A stretch of 64,000 nucleotides of DNA from Beroe forskalii. Its lineage: Eukaryota; Ctenophora; Nuda; Beroida; Beroidae. The stretch spans positions 44,205-108,204 of the forward strand of contig WFMF01000554.1 in assembly GCA_011033025.1 (NCBI GenBank), written 5' to 3'. A program made the translations under genes and the position numbers. The notes under the pieces were generated by a model. That model was not told the origin of the DNA. It was given only the letters and a program-made list of their open reading frames with translations, and searched no databases. Below are positions 22,598 through 33,247 of this stretch, piece after piece. How positions within the stretch are numbered: the first letter of the stretch is position 1; the number at the start of each line of letters is the position of its first letter.

Positions 22598-22632
22598 ATG
22601 CTTATATTATATTGCCCGACTTGGCTAAATAC

Positions 22633-23280
22633 TATATATGCAAAACGCCGATTCAGCGCCGAATCGGCGCCTATAGGCGCCCATAAATTTTTAGGCGCCG
22701 ATCCGCCGCCTTTAGGTGGTACCGCTTTTAGCCGCCTATAGGCGGCGCGGCTATAGTGAACATTTGTCAATTTATTGGCGGTCATCGGCGCCGAAAAGCG
22801 CCTATGCGCCGATCGGCGCTTTTGGCACTTTTCGACCGCCTAAAGTCGCCTACGTTTTTCATCGCCTATCGGCGCCTATAGGCGACGATACTGGTTTTTT
22901 TCCCTAGTGATGTCCTAAGTATCGGCGATTAATGGCAGCGATATTGATTTACAGCAATTTGTGTTTTCCGGCTTCTTGTCGGCGTTCATAGGCGCCGAAG
23001 AATTAAAGCAATAAATTAAATTTGCGACTACGAGTTTTAATAGCTGTGTTTCGGGTCTATAATCGGACAATGACCTAGATTCTTTGGCCTGAATTCTATA
23101 GGCGCCTATCGGCGGTCGAAAAGCGCCGAAAACGCCGACAGACGGTGTATAGGCGTTTATCAGCGCCTATAAGTGCCGATGACCTCCGATAAATTGACCA
23201 AATGTCACTATAGGCGCCTAAAAAAGTTATATGCGCCGATTCGACGCTTGTCGGCCCCGATTCGGCGTTTTGCATATATC
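22633..23280. mobile_element. GGCGCC-rich inverted-repeat element
   Basis: The ends are ATATATGCAAAACGCCGATT on the left and the inverse (ATTCGGCGTTTTGCATATAT) on the right. Both arms are built of GGCGCC, CTATAGGCG and related palindromes. Unique sequence (about 22940-23090) separates them. The right half matches 12823-13072. A long minus-strand frame across the left arm is a by-product of the palindromes. Confidence 0.7.
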
Positions 23281-23623
23281 TATAGGATTTTGCGCCTTAC
23301 CATATCACCATTTTGAATCACATTATTACAGAACTGAGTTCAAGCATATTATTCACCACGCGTAGGCGTTATACCGGTTCTAAAAACGTGTTATTTAGAT
23401 TTTCTCTTATATAATGCACCCTTTCAAGTTATAAATCACTTTTACCATTTCATTTCACTCTTATTTACCTTTTTTATGTTGACTCAGCTGAATTCATCAA
23501 AATCGACCTGAATTTGTTGCAAGAGAATTCGGTGTAGTAGTTTGTCAATTCTTCACCATATGTGAATTCGCTGCAAACTGATATTTGCTGCTAATGTGCT
23601 TGAATTCACAAGAATTCATGGCA

Positions 23624-25760
23624 AATTGAGGCAAACTTCCAAAAATCGTGGATTATGCTTCTTACTCAGAAGTCAAACAAAATATCAAAAAAGTAACGGT
23701 TAACTATTATACTCCTGAGTTACCATTAAAAACTGTATCACATTATTGAATAGCTGAATCACACTACTGAGGAAATAAGTCACACTCCTGAGTAACATAA
23801 TGTTTAATGAGCTACCAACCTATTATCTGTACCATCTCATTGAGTAACCCTTTCATTGTACTGCAATCGTAATGATCATTAAGTCTTCCTTTAGTTATGA
23901 AAATTCACCTAAGAGATTATCACATTGTTAGAGAATTGTTAAAATCTGTGCCCAACAAAGTGCCTCGAAGAGCCGAAGAAATAGTTCTATTGGGATTGAA
24001 GTTGATAGAAGAAGTTCCTTTGGATTTATATGTTAATGAAAGAGATACAGGAAGAATGTATGTCACTATTAAAGAAGACAATAGAATATTTTCATTTACC
24101 AAAGAGTGTGTTGAAATGATTATACACGAAGAAGACCATTTGATGTCAATGTCGCCTTCAAGTGTTTTTCCCTGTATAGCAGTTCCGTGTGAGCTATACT
24201 GTTGTAATTTGTCAATTACAATTCACAATCATCCAGCGGAAAGTGTGTTGTACGACATTTATAGCGCACGAATAATGAAATGTTTTCATGGTATATGTAG
24301 AAAGTGCAAAACATGCTATTATCCAACATACAAAGTCAAGAAAACATCTGAATTTGTAGATGAAAATAGGTCTTACTATTCAAATTTAGATATGTTGATG
24401 GTGACATGTAAAACGGCTTTTACAGAGAGGTTTTTAAATCATATTGACTCCATGGTTTGTATTGGCCATGTTTCATTTGAAAATATTTCTGACATAATCA
24501 ACGACACTCTTGAACTTTTTTCAACATCTAGAGAGTTGAACAAGTACAGATTAGAATGTGCTTGGTTTGTTTTCAAAACCATTAAATACAAGCTAAATTT
24601 TGATGTCTGGCCAAGGAAGACTCACCGGGAATTTGATCTAGAAGAATTTTGCAAATTAAATTATGGATATATAAGAGATGTGATTGATAGAAAATGGATT
24701 CAACATATCTGTGAAGATGAAGGGTGTAAGAGTCGTGCAGTTATATTAGATGGGAATGAAAAACTATACAGGAAGATCTGTAGTTCTCCTAAAGAGCGGA
24801 TTAAAGGCAATAATGGAGAACCTAACATTTTCAAGGGTTGTACAAATTTTCCTATCATAGCTAATAGGTACCGCCAGGGTTCACCTTTATGTGCCACTCA
24901 TGTAGACGGTCAATCTGGTATAACAGATGAACAAGTGGATATTAGGCCCTGCACTCGGGCATATTGTAACAATATGGACGTCATACAGACAACTGCTGAA
25001 AGCTGTAAAAAGCCTGACAATATCAATCGTTTTTTTGATAGGACGGCAGGTATGTTTTATTTTTTTAGGAGCTGTGGGGTCCGATTGACACATCGAGAAA
25101 TGTATAGCAGTGAGGCCATATCCGATGTGTTCATTAACATGATAGATATATTTGGGATAACTCCTAGTAGTGATGAAATATCAGCTGTCATATATGATCG
25201 CGCATGTGACTTAGCACCTTTTCTTGAGCGTTTGGCACGAGAAGGTAATTGTGCTGCTTTAAATTATTCAAAGATTGATATTCTATTAGACAAGTTTCAT
25301 GCTCATCACCATAAAGAAGATGTTTGTGTACTTACTAGCTCGAAATGCAAATTTCATCCAGATCTTCCGAAATTTGTAAATTATAAAAATGTTAATACTC
25401 AGATTGCTGAGCAATCCTTTAATAGCTTGAATCTGCATAAATATAGTACTAGGAAGATGGCACTATGTATAAGATTGATGTATTTTAAATTTATTGACGA
25501 TAGTTTTAATGCTAGAAAGGTAAAGAGATTCCAATCAATGGACACTTCTTAATTTAATGATATATGTTAAATTTATATTAAGACCTGGTCAATAATATAG
25601 TAATATTTATAAAATATTAATTTCACACTTTATTTATATCATATCATACCAACGACAGTGATTATATTTATAACATTAGGTTTGAACTGCATCAACGTAA
25701 TTGATTATAATGTTAAATAAATAATAAGTTTTATTGAAAATAATAAGGGATAGTTTTATC
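23624..25760 (+). mobile_element. KDZ-type transposon, + strand copy
   Basis: From AATTGAGGCAAACTTCC to at least the poly(A)-like AATAAA at 25716-25721. The 5' boundary is set by the point where it and the inverted copy (ending at 28510) stop matching. The right end is not defined. Confidence 0.6.
23897..25552 (+). CDS. KDZ-family transposase (Kyakuja/Dileera/Zisupton type)
   Basis: An uninterrupted 551-codon frame. The N-terminal half has a cysteine cluster (CFHGICRKCKTC at 129-140, then YYPTYKV) of the CxC type that accompanies KDZ transposases. The core shows the expected landmarks in order: DGN near 284-286; a glycine- and cysteine-containing stretch ending in REMYSSEA; YDRACDLAPFLERL near 432-445; LDKFHAHHH followed by cysteines near 463-480; and AEQSFNSL near 503-510. 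The acidic residues in DGN, YDRACDL and AEQ are the likely catalytic ones. The product would cut and join transposon ends. Family members are often longer, so an N-terminal part may be missing or in another exon. The frame is open but activity is not shown. A broken inverted copy lies 1.2 kb downstream. Confidence 0.75.
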   Translation: MKIHLRDYHIVRELLKSVPNKVPRRAEEIVLLGLKLIEEVPLDLYVNERDTGRMYVTIKEDNRIFSFTKECVEMIIHEEDHLMSMSPSSVFPCIAVPCELYCCNLSITIHNHPAESVLYDIYSARIMKCFHGICRKCKTCYYPTYKVKKTSEFVDENRSYYSNLDMLMVTCKTAFTERFLNHIDSMVCIGHVSFENISDIINDTLELFSTSRELNKYRLECAWFVFKTIKYKLNFDVWPRKTHREFDLEEFCKLNYGYIRDVIDRKWIQHICEDEGCKSRAVILDGNEKLYRKICSSPKERIKGNNGEPNIFKGCTNFPIIANRYRQGSPLCATHVDGQSGITDEQVDIRPCTRAYCNNMDVIQTTAESCKKPDNINRFFDRTAGMFYFFRSCGVRLTHREMYSSEAISDVFINMIDIFGITPSSDEISAVIYDRACDLAPFLERLAREGNCAALNYSKIDILLDKFHAHHHKEDVCVLTSSKCKFHPDLPKFVNYKNVNTQIAEQSFNSLNLHKYSTRKMALCIRLMYFKFIDDSFNARKVKRFQSMDTS

Positions 25761-26739
25761 GTTCCATTAGTTTTAGAAACTTCGTCTGTATATGTATTTA
25801 TATTTTTCTGACTTATTATACTTATAGTATTAATTCTTATAGATGTTATTTAGTCTTCATTTAAAACTATTGTTGACGATTATAACTATTTCATAACAAT
25901 AATTATTTTTTTCTTAGTTGAATAACTATTCTATGATTGCATGCATCCAATTTTGACCAATCATATTGTTCTTATTTATAACAAGAAGATTGAATATTAT
26001 CAGTGTTACAAATTATAAAGTTGAAGAAATATTACTCAAGTATTTATTAAAATCAAGAACAAAAATTATATGCTTTCATTAGTTCAAAATTCTAGTTTGT
26101 ATAAAGAATTCGACTTTGTTTTCTAACTTGTTCTATCTGTAGTAATGGATTTTCATTATTGAGTTCTGATTTATAAATTTTTAATTTTTGCCGAATTGAA
26201 ATTTATTTTTTAACATTAATTACATTTATTATTATTTTTATTATTATAACCAAATAACTATATCTATAGTTGCAAGCAGCATTCGTTATAAATGGAAATG
26301 TTCGTCGAAGGCAGAATATGTTGCTTTAGGTGGGTTGATTCCAAAAAATGTTAAATGTTAAATGTTTAATTGTTAATTAATGTTAAATGTTAAATACTAA
26401 ATAGTAAATGTTAAATGTTACATGTTACATGTTAAATGTTAAAATGGTAATTTTAAATGTTCAATTTTGGAAGTTGTATAAATTAGTCATTATGACTTTA
26501 TGATGAATTATTATATACGTTAATCTAACGACCCATAGTGGTATAGATTCACTTATTGCACGAGGCGAAGCTGAGTGCCAATAAGTGTATGTCTTTTTAA
26601 TATGATTCTTAGAAAATATTTAATTTATCGAAGTTGCAGATCTGTTAATTTAGTATCATTTAATTCATTTGTAGTATTAGAGAATGATTTGTTAAAGGGT
26701 TGATATACACATTTTGGCAGATCTGTCATTATATTGAAT
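25553..26739. other. AT-rich spacer between the two KDZ copies
   Basis: Very AT-rich, with a TGTTAAA-type simple repeat at about 26345-26460. No gene is recognised. It may hold the 3' ends of both elements, but I found no paired termini. Confidence 0.45.
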
Positions 26740-27998
26740 GGTATCTAATCAACAAAATTTCTCTTTCCTAGTACAATTCATGTAGAATCAAGCTATTAAT
26801 AACGGACTGCTGAGCAATCTGATTATTCATATTCTTATTATTAGTTTCAAGTTTTTTAAGATCCGGATGAAAGTTACATACATTTCGAGCTATTATGTAA
26901 ACATACATCTACTTCATGATGATGGGCATGAAACATATTTAATAAAAGTTTCAACAAAAGGTGACAAATGGCACGAGCTATCATATATGACTTCTGATGT
27001 ATCATGTATCATCATTCAACACTGCTAGGGGTTAACCCAAATATATCTATCATGTTTAATGTTTATGAGCACATCGGATATAGCTTCACTGCCCTACATT
27101 TGTCGATGTGTCAATTGCACCCAAAAAAATAAAACATACCTGCCATCCTATCAAAAAAAACGATTGATATTGTCAGACTTTTTACAGCTTTCAACAGTTG
27201 GCTGAATGACTTCCATATTGTTACAGTATGCCCGAGTGCAGGGCCTAATATCCACTTGTTCATCTGTTATACCAGATTGACCGTCTACATGAGTGGCTCA
27301 TAAAGGTGAACCCTGGCGGTACCTATTAGCTATGATAGGAAAATTTGTACAACCCTTGAAAATGTTAGGTTCTCCATTATTGCCTTTAATCCGCTCTTTA
27401 GGAGAACTACAGATCTCCTGTATAGCTTTTTCATTGCCGTCTTATATAACTGCATGACTCTTACACACTTTATCTTCACAGATAATATGTTCTATCCATT
27501 TTCTGTCAATCACATATCTTATATATATACTACCTAACTGCTTTAAATAGTGTTTGTACTAGTAATACTCTTTATATTGCTCTAAACCTGTCGTGAAATT
27601 ACTGTAAGGCCATTCAATACAACCTAAATTATGAAGTTTGAAAAAACCTTTCTGTAAAAGCTGTTTTAAATGTCACCATCAACATATCTAAATTTGGAAA
27701 ATGACATCTATTTTTATCTATAAATTAAGATGTTTTTTTGACTTCGTATGTTTGAAAATAGCATGTTTTGCAATTCCTACATATACCACTTCATTAATTA
27801 TGCGCTATAAATATTATACAAAGATACAGCACACTTTCCGCTGAATGATTGTCTATTGTAATTTCCAACAGTATAGCTCACACGGAACTTCATTTATCAA
27901 TCTCAATCGCAATTGAGCCATTTCTTTGGCTCTGCGAGGCTCATTGTTAGGCACAGATTTTAATAGTTCTCGAAAAATGTGATAATGGTGAAATTCAT
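26740..27998 (-). pseudogene. Broken KDZ transposase copy
   Basis: The reverse complement follows the + strand transposase from its start codon region (27998) to near its C-terminus (about 26740). It keeps the cysteine-cluster, EMY-equivalent, YDRAC-equivalent and AEQ-equivalent segments in recognisable but mutated form. Frameshifts and substitutions break the frame throughout. Relative to the intact copy it lacks about 165 bp between two GTTCC motifs near its 5' end. Confidence 0.75.
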
Positions 27999-28510
27999 AT
28001 GTGCAGTTAATATTTTTTTTGCAGTTTCCGAGAAATGTATTGCAATTTGGTTTTATTTTTGCTTAATCGGCGGTGCTTCATACCACCTCTTTTTCAAAAG
28101 CTGTTAGCAGGTTATAAGTTAATAGGTCGGGCATTTTCTACTGGGCAGGGGTCTTTGGGGCTCAGCCCCCAGAAGCCAGAGGTTCTAAACAGTAGTTCTA
28201 TAAAGGAGTGATATATCGATAATTATCACACTGGAGTTTGAGCCACGGGAGGGTAATAATGAGAGTTACTGGGAAGAATAATAAGATTATTCAATGAGAT
28301 GATACAGATAATAGGTTGGTATCTCATTAAACATTATGTTACTCATGAGTGTGACTTGTTTTCTCAGTAGTGTGATTCAGCTATTCAATAATGTGATACA
28401 GTGTGAAATGGTAACTCAGGAGTTTAATAGTTAACCGTTACTTTTTTGATATTTTGTTTGACTTCTGAGTAAGAAGCATAATCCACGATTTTTGGAAGTT
28501 TGCCTCAATT
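27999..28510 (-). mobile_element. 5' flank of the inverted KDZ copy
   Basis: The outer 190 bp (28320-28510) match the + copy's 5' region (23624-23870) in inverse orientation, ending GGAAGTTTGCCTCAATT. Between it and the pseudogene start lies about 270 bp (28010-28280) absent from the + copy, including GGGGCTCAGCCCCCAGAAGC, probably a later insertion. Confidence 0.6.
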
Positions 28511-29690
28511 GACTGTAAAGTCAAATTTTACAGATTTTATGAATGGTCCGACAAGTTAAATCTCTTCTGTCACTTTATTTTATTCAAAAAGGCATTGAAG
28601 AAGGTAAGTAGACTTCAACATCTCTAGAGGATCGGGTCAAAGACACCATGTGTAGAGTACACCTGGTTCTTGGTTATGTTGCGCTCAGAGGTGGGTCTGT
28701 TTCTCCCTCTTCCTTACTCTTGCTAGGCACTGGACATGTGGACCTTCCAGCGGCTCATGCCAACCGCATTACTGGTGCCGGTCAAGTGTTCTTAAGGTTT
28801 GATGTATAAAGAGAGGTTGGGCCTGGGGGCCCACAAGAGTATAGCCCCAGAGTGGGGCTGTGCCTACCTCTAACCGCCGGTGAGGCGGTGGGGGTGAGGG
28901 ATGAGGGTGAGTGAGGATGATGGATGTGGTGGGGAAGGGCAGCTACAGTAGGGAGGATACCTTTACCAATACAATACCGGCTTCATCAGAATGGGCGGAG
29001 AGATGAGTGGATGTTACGTCAACCCCGAATTGTCTGTCTCCTCCTCTGTTCGCTGTAGTCTTTTGGTTTGTAGTGCGAAGTTGACCAATGAGTCCAAACT
29101 GTTGTTGTCAATGATGTCGTTTATCGAGTCATAGTATGTCCCGAGTGTGTTTCCTCTGATCCTCATAAAGGCCGGGCACTGCCCTATGAAATGTGCAACT
29201 GTCTCCTCGGTGTCAGTACAGTAAGGGCAGTTTGGTGTGTCTGCACGTGTTATTCTGTTTAAGTGTTTGTTCAGTCCTATGTGTCCTGTAATGATGGAGA
29301 TGGCTGTTCGGTACCGGATGCTGTTACCCATGCTGTCGTTGAGTGTTTGGAAGACCTTCTGATGGTTTCTAATGATCATGTCTGTGTGGATGTGTTTGTT
29401 GTTACTCCACCTGTCGTGACTAAGGTTGTATACCTTGGTATTGATAGAGTGTTTGATGAATGAGAGGGTTACCAGACTGGTGACAGGGTCACTGCCTTCT
29501 GTTCCAGTCTTGGCGATTTGATCTGCTTTCTCGTTTCCCCAATGTCCAGTATGGGCCTTGATCCATCTAACTTGGACTGTATTGTGCCGTGCCAGTGTAG
29601 TAAGTGAGGTATGACAGTTTGTAACTGACTTCTTAAGTTTTTGCTTATTCTCCATTCACCTAGTTCCTGTATAGACACGGGACTAAAATA
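28511..29690 (-). mobile_element. 5'-truncated LINE with RNase H
   Basis: The 3' part of a non-LTR retrotransposon on the minus strand: the end of ORF2 (29014-29655) and about 500 bp of 3' sequence that runs to the KDZ boundary. Reverse transcriptase and endonuclease are absent. Short 3' fragments are the usual outcome of target-primed reverse transcription. Confidence 0.65.
29014..29655 (-). CDS. LINE ORF2 C-terminus: RNase H and zinc-knuckle
   Basis: 213 open codons. VRWIKAHTGHWGNEKADQIA near residues 29-48 is the C-terminal catalytic part of an RNase H domain (the H-x-G-x-x-GNE-x-AD pattern). CPYCTDTEETVAHFIGQCP near 142-160 is the Cys/His motif that closes ORF2 in Jockey/I-like LINEs. 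The N-terminal half of RNase H, with its first catalytic aspartate, is missing, so this fragment cannot be active. The apparent start codon is internal to the original ORF. Confidence 0.75.
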   Translation of the reverse strand: MENKQKLKKSVTNCHTSLTTLARHNTVQVRWIKAHTGHWGNEKADQIAKTGTEGSDPVTSLVTLSFIKHSINTKVYNLSHDRWSNNKHIHTDMIIRNHQKVFQTLNDSMGNSIRYRTAISIITGHIGLNKHLNRITRADTPNCPYCTDTEETVAHFIGQCPAFMRIRGNTLGTYYDSINDIIDNNSLDSLVNFALQTKRLQRTEEETDNSGLT

Positions 29691-29713
29691 ATCTTTACCT
29701 CTTTAATAACAGT

Positions 29714-29968
29714 TTACTTTAACATGGCAAAGAATCTGTAGCCATCGTAGGCTTTATAAAGCACGACCTCTAACAGGGCAAGTGCACAGAACCTGTTTAT
29801 ATACACATCATATATTGAAGCCCATGCTCCAAATCTTCCACTCTTTTTCAGATCGTGCACAAAGTCAACCAGTGGCGTGCTCACAGGCACGAGGTTAGAG
29901 GGTCTCATCACTCTTTCCTTACCATAGGAATTAAGGCAGTTAATTTTCGCATGGGCGCCCCCGACCAG
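29714..29968 (-). other. Unassigned minus-strand open stretch
   Basis: About 84 codons are open on the minus strand upstream of the LINE fragment, including TPLVDFVHDLKKSGRFGAW and ending at TAA. The composition looks protein-like, but I do not recognise it. It could be an exon or a fragment of another mobile element. Confidence 0.25.
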
Positions 29969-30209
29969 TTGTTACTCCTAGATTGTCACCACCTGGTACC
30001 AGGTAAGATGTTGCTAGCAAGCCTAGTAGTGTAACCAGGTGGGTCCCAGTAGAACTCTCTGCAATTGAGAGTTGCCATCCATCCCCGGATGTGGTGATTT
30101 GTTGGATATTGCACCAAAAAATAAGTTACTTAGCGAATTTTTGAGTTTTTTGGGTACATTTAATAAAGTAGCTATGAAGAAAACGTACGAAACGAGTTAA
30201 GACTTTGAT

Positions 30210-30314
30210 GATAAAATCCTTAAGTTTCTGCTAACATACCGCATCACGCCTCACTTAGCTATGCATCAGCCCCCCTCTGTTCTGATGTATAACCGTTCTC
30301 TGCCGTTTAATTAA
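30210..30314 (+). pseudogene. Ty3/Gypsy integrase relic
   Basis: The peptide around FLLTYRITPHLAMHQPPSV and LMYNRSLP fits the end of the integrase core of Ty3/Gypsy polyproteins (pattern YR-x-TPH, P-x-x-L, R-x-L). Only about 34 codons are left before a stop, and no LTR or other domain is visible nearby. Confidence 0.6.
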
Positions 30315-30352
30315 ACCACAGACAAAGGGATTTCCTAAAAACTTCAACATGA

Positions 30353-30726
30353 GGCATAGCCATAGTTGCCGAACTGCCCTCTTTTTGGGAGGGCGCCCTC
30401 TCATGCCCTGTTTTTGCTCTCCTTTTTTGGACCTTGCCCTCCAAACTCTCTTTTTTGCCCTCTTTTCGAACAATTTGTCCTCCTTTTTGGGCTTTTCAAA
30501 AATATACCTATCGTGAAACTATACTTATTCCGAAAATATACCTAAAAAAGGTCACATATTTTTTGACCAAGAATTTATCTGAAAATATACCTAAAAAAAG
30601 GTCGACACTCTTTTTTCCGAGAGAAATACACAAAAAATTGCCCTCTTTTTATGGGATTGCCCTCCTTTTTGGGCCAAAAAGTGCCCTCCGAAGAAATTCT
30701 CAATGTTCGGTAGCTATGGGCATAGC
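30353..30726. mobile_element. Foldback element with GGCATAGCCATAG ends
   Basis: The left end GGCATAGCCATAGTTGCCGA and the right end TCGGTAGCTATGGGCATAGC are imperfect inverted repeats. TGCCCTC(C)TTTTTGGG motifs follow on both sides. I could not fix a target duplication. Confidence 0.45.
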
Positions 30727-31421
30727 AGAAATTGTTAGATCTTCCCCAGAAGAAGAGATGCTATGAGAATAACCAACCCGTCTACGTCCATTAGGCAGTG
30801 GTATACGTTATGAGGCATATTTATTTTGGTTTAAATTTTGGTGTTTCAAATGTTGGTCGGTTGAAAATATGGGGATTTTCAGCAAAAATTCCCAAATTTT
30901 ATCCCCGAAATTAAATTGGATGAATAAATTAAAAAAATATCCTACTTATTGGTTTTGTATTTAAAATGAAGATTATAACGAAAAACATTTTTATCAAATT
31001 TGATGAGAACACAGAGTTTGACAATTTACTGTTCTAAATTTTTGAAGTTGAATTGTTATTAGACATTTCACTTTGACCAAATTATCGGTAATTCTCCGAA
31101 AACTTATGCTTGATACGAAATTATACTGTGTAAGCACAGGTATCTAGTTTAGGAAATCTCAAAAAACGTGTTGAATTAAAACGGGGAATTAAATTGTGGC
31201 AGTCAAAGTTTTGGTAGTTTGAAAATATGGGGATTTTTTCGAAAAATCCTCAAATTACAGGTAGATTGGAAGTAAGCTACTGTCGTGAAGAGATGTGGCG
31301 AGACATCGAATGGTTACGAGATCAACTACGACTGTCGCAGTATTATTCATTAAGCAGCATGCCGACAAGTTGAAGAGTCGACACATCCCCCTCATTCAGC
31401 CCTCCCAAACCGAAGCTGGAC
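30727..31421. other. AT-rich stretch without a recognised feature
   Basis: A GAAAATATGGGGATTTT motif occurs twice (about 30865 and 31215), suggesting remnants of a repeat. No gene is seen. Confidence 0.4.
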
Positions 31422-31429
31422 CGCTGAAT

Positions 31430-31606
31430 CAGGGGCGTAGCCAGGGGGAGGCGACACAGGCGGCTGCCTCCCCCTTTTTGGACATACAATATGATAATTT
31501 TGTTAATTTTGTTATGATGTGAGCTTTGAGACAAGCAAAATAAAACATTCAACAGGTTGTGAATGTAACTCACCACCTCCTTTTCAAAAATGTAGCTACG
31601 CCCCTG
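31430..31606. mobile_element. hAT MITE (CAGGGGCGTAGC ends), copy 1
   Basis: The left end is CAGGGGCGTAGCCAGG and the right end is AGCTACGCCCCTG. The flanks are CGCTGAAT (31422-31429) and TGCTGAAT (31607-31614), an 8 bp target duplication with one change. Same family as 43562-43709. Confidence 0.85.
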
Positions 31607-31817
31607 TGCTGAATCCCGCTGTTCCTGTCCCGACAAAATATATTCTTTCTCCCTCCAAAAATGCGATGTCGAGGAGTCCTACGGTTCCCGCTTCAGATAC
31701 CTCGACAAAGACCTGTCAATGTGAGTATATTCGTTTTTCAAGTGAGTCTTGCGTTGTTAGTCCGTCTTTGGAACCTCTGCCTGGAATCTCTATTCCTATA
31801 GCACCTAACATATTTTT

Positions 31818-31945
31818 TCAAATGGTACCATTTTTGTTTCTGATTTTTGGCATCTTTTTCAAATGGTATCTTTGTTATTTGTAATTTTTGCATCAATTTA
31901 AAATGATACCATCTATGTTCACGATTTTTGATCCCTTTTTGATAT
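31818..31945 (+). repeat. Fragment of the GGTACC minisatellite
   Basis: Starts TTTTTTCAAATGGTACCATT and repeats the unit three times with decay. It is homologous to the interior of the element at 11383-12522. Confidence 0.7.
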
Positions 31946-32037
31946 ATGATTTATAGGTCAATCGATATCAATCGCGTAGTAAAATTTTGAATTTGAGTCG
32001 GTCACAATGTTTTACTTTTTTACGTGAGTTAATGTTT

Positions 32038-32761
32038 CCGCGGATTTGGAACCAAACTGGAACCAATGTCAAGATTTTGTCAAGAAAGTGGAACCACTTG
32101 TCAAAACGTATTTTTTTTTCGGCGATTTGCACTGGAAAATCATTGCCATCGGGTAAATATTGATGCCATGAAAAGTTTTGGGAACTTTCACGTCAAGATG
32201 TAAATATAATTAATGGCCCTGAAATCAATTAGAAGGCCTGATAGGGTCAATTTTGAAATTTGTCGGATTTTCATGAAAATGGTCGGAATCGAAAGATATG
32301 GATAGTGTGAACAATCACTGAAAATATTGGGTCGATTGTGGTCAAAACAGTGCCAAAAACGTGCTTGACAAAATGAAATATTGTTCCTTGAAATTCTTGA
32401 CAAAAAGTGGAACCACTTGTCAAAACGCATTTTGCGGCGATCCACACTTGAGAATTATTGCCATATGGTAGACATTGATGTCATGGGAACTTTCACGTCG
32501 AGATGTAAATATAATGGCCCAGAAATCAATTAGAAGGCCTAATTGGGTCAATTTTGAAATTTGTCGGTTTTTCATGAAAATGGTCGGAATCGAAAGTTAT
32601 GGATGATGTGACCTATCGCTGAAAAGCCGATTGGAGTAAAAAAATGCCAGAAACGTGCTTGACAAATTGACATATTCTCACTCGAAATTCTTGACAAAAA
32701 GTGGAACCATTCGGTAACGCACATGAAATTCCGACTTGACATTTTGGTTCCAAATCCGCGG
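32038..32761. mobile_element. Inverted-repeat element with a doubled ~310 bp core
   Basis: The ends are CCGCGGATTTGGAACCAAA and the perfect inverse TTTGGTTCCAAATCCGCGG. The interior is two direct copies of a roughly 310 bp unit (about 32090-32400 and 32400-32710), each with TCAATTAGAAGGCCT and GTGCTTGACAAA. No transposase is encoded and no certain target duplication was found. Confidence 0.75.
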
Positions 32762-33247
32762 ATTCATCTATAGTTTACGTAACGCGCGGCGACATTTTAT
32801 AGCTAGAGTGAAGGCAGTCAGTAAGATTTCTATGATTTTAGCGCGCGCGCACAGCAATCTTACCGTGGTTCAGACGGTATTGCGTGACGCATTGGCCGTG
32901 GTTGGGGACTTCCGGTGCATGAGGCGTACTGGTGTTTCGGGTCGGCTGCGGTCTGCCTGCTGGCCCGGGGTCTCTGGGCTGTAAATTTCGGGTCTATCAA
33001 CCGTTTTGGGAGCACATGATATAAGGACGATATCACAGTGGTGCATGAAAGTTCCCCATAACGGCGGCCGACGGTGAAACTTTCGTTAAGGACAGTCTCA
33101 TAGGGCATTTCTTCTTGAAAGAGCAGCAATTCTCAAGGTTTTCCTATTTGGGCACATATTCATCTACCATTCCCATTAATTGAGGGGGGGGGGGGCTTTT
33201 TTGATCGTCTGATTTCTCCCATCATCCTCCACTGGTAGAGCACGCCA
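32762..33247. other. GC-richer unique stretch
   Basis: CpG-containing sequence (GCGCGCGCGC near 32841, GGCGGCCG near 33063) unlike its AT-rich neighbours. It ends in a G-run at about 33183. I recognise no gene. A promoter or an unrecognised repeat is possible. Confidence 0.3.

Noticed and set aside
22237-22785. 182-codon minus-strand ORF
   Set aside because: Crosses a Helitron end, a HINE tail fragment and GGCGCC palindromes; no conserved composition.
23624-28510. One composite transposon with perfect outer ends and target duplication
   Set aside because: The outer ends match, but the flanking bases (TCATGGC on the left, GACTGTAA on the right) show no duplication, so a single insertion event is not supported.
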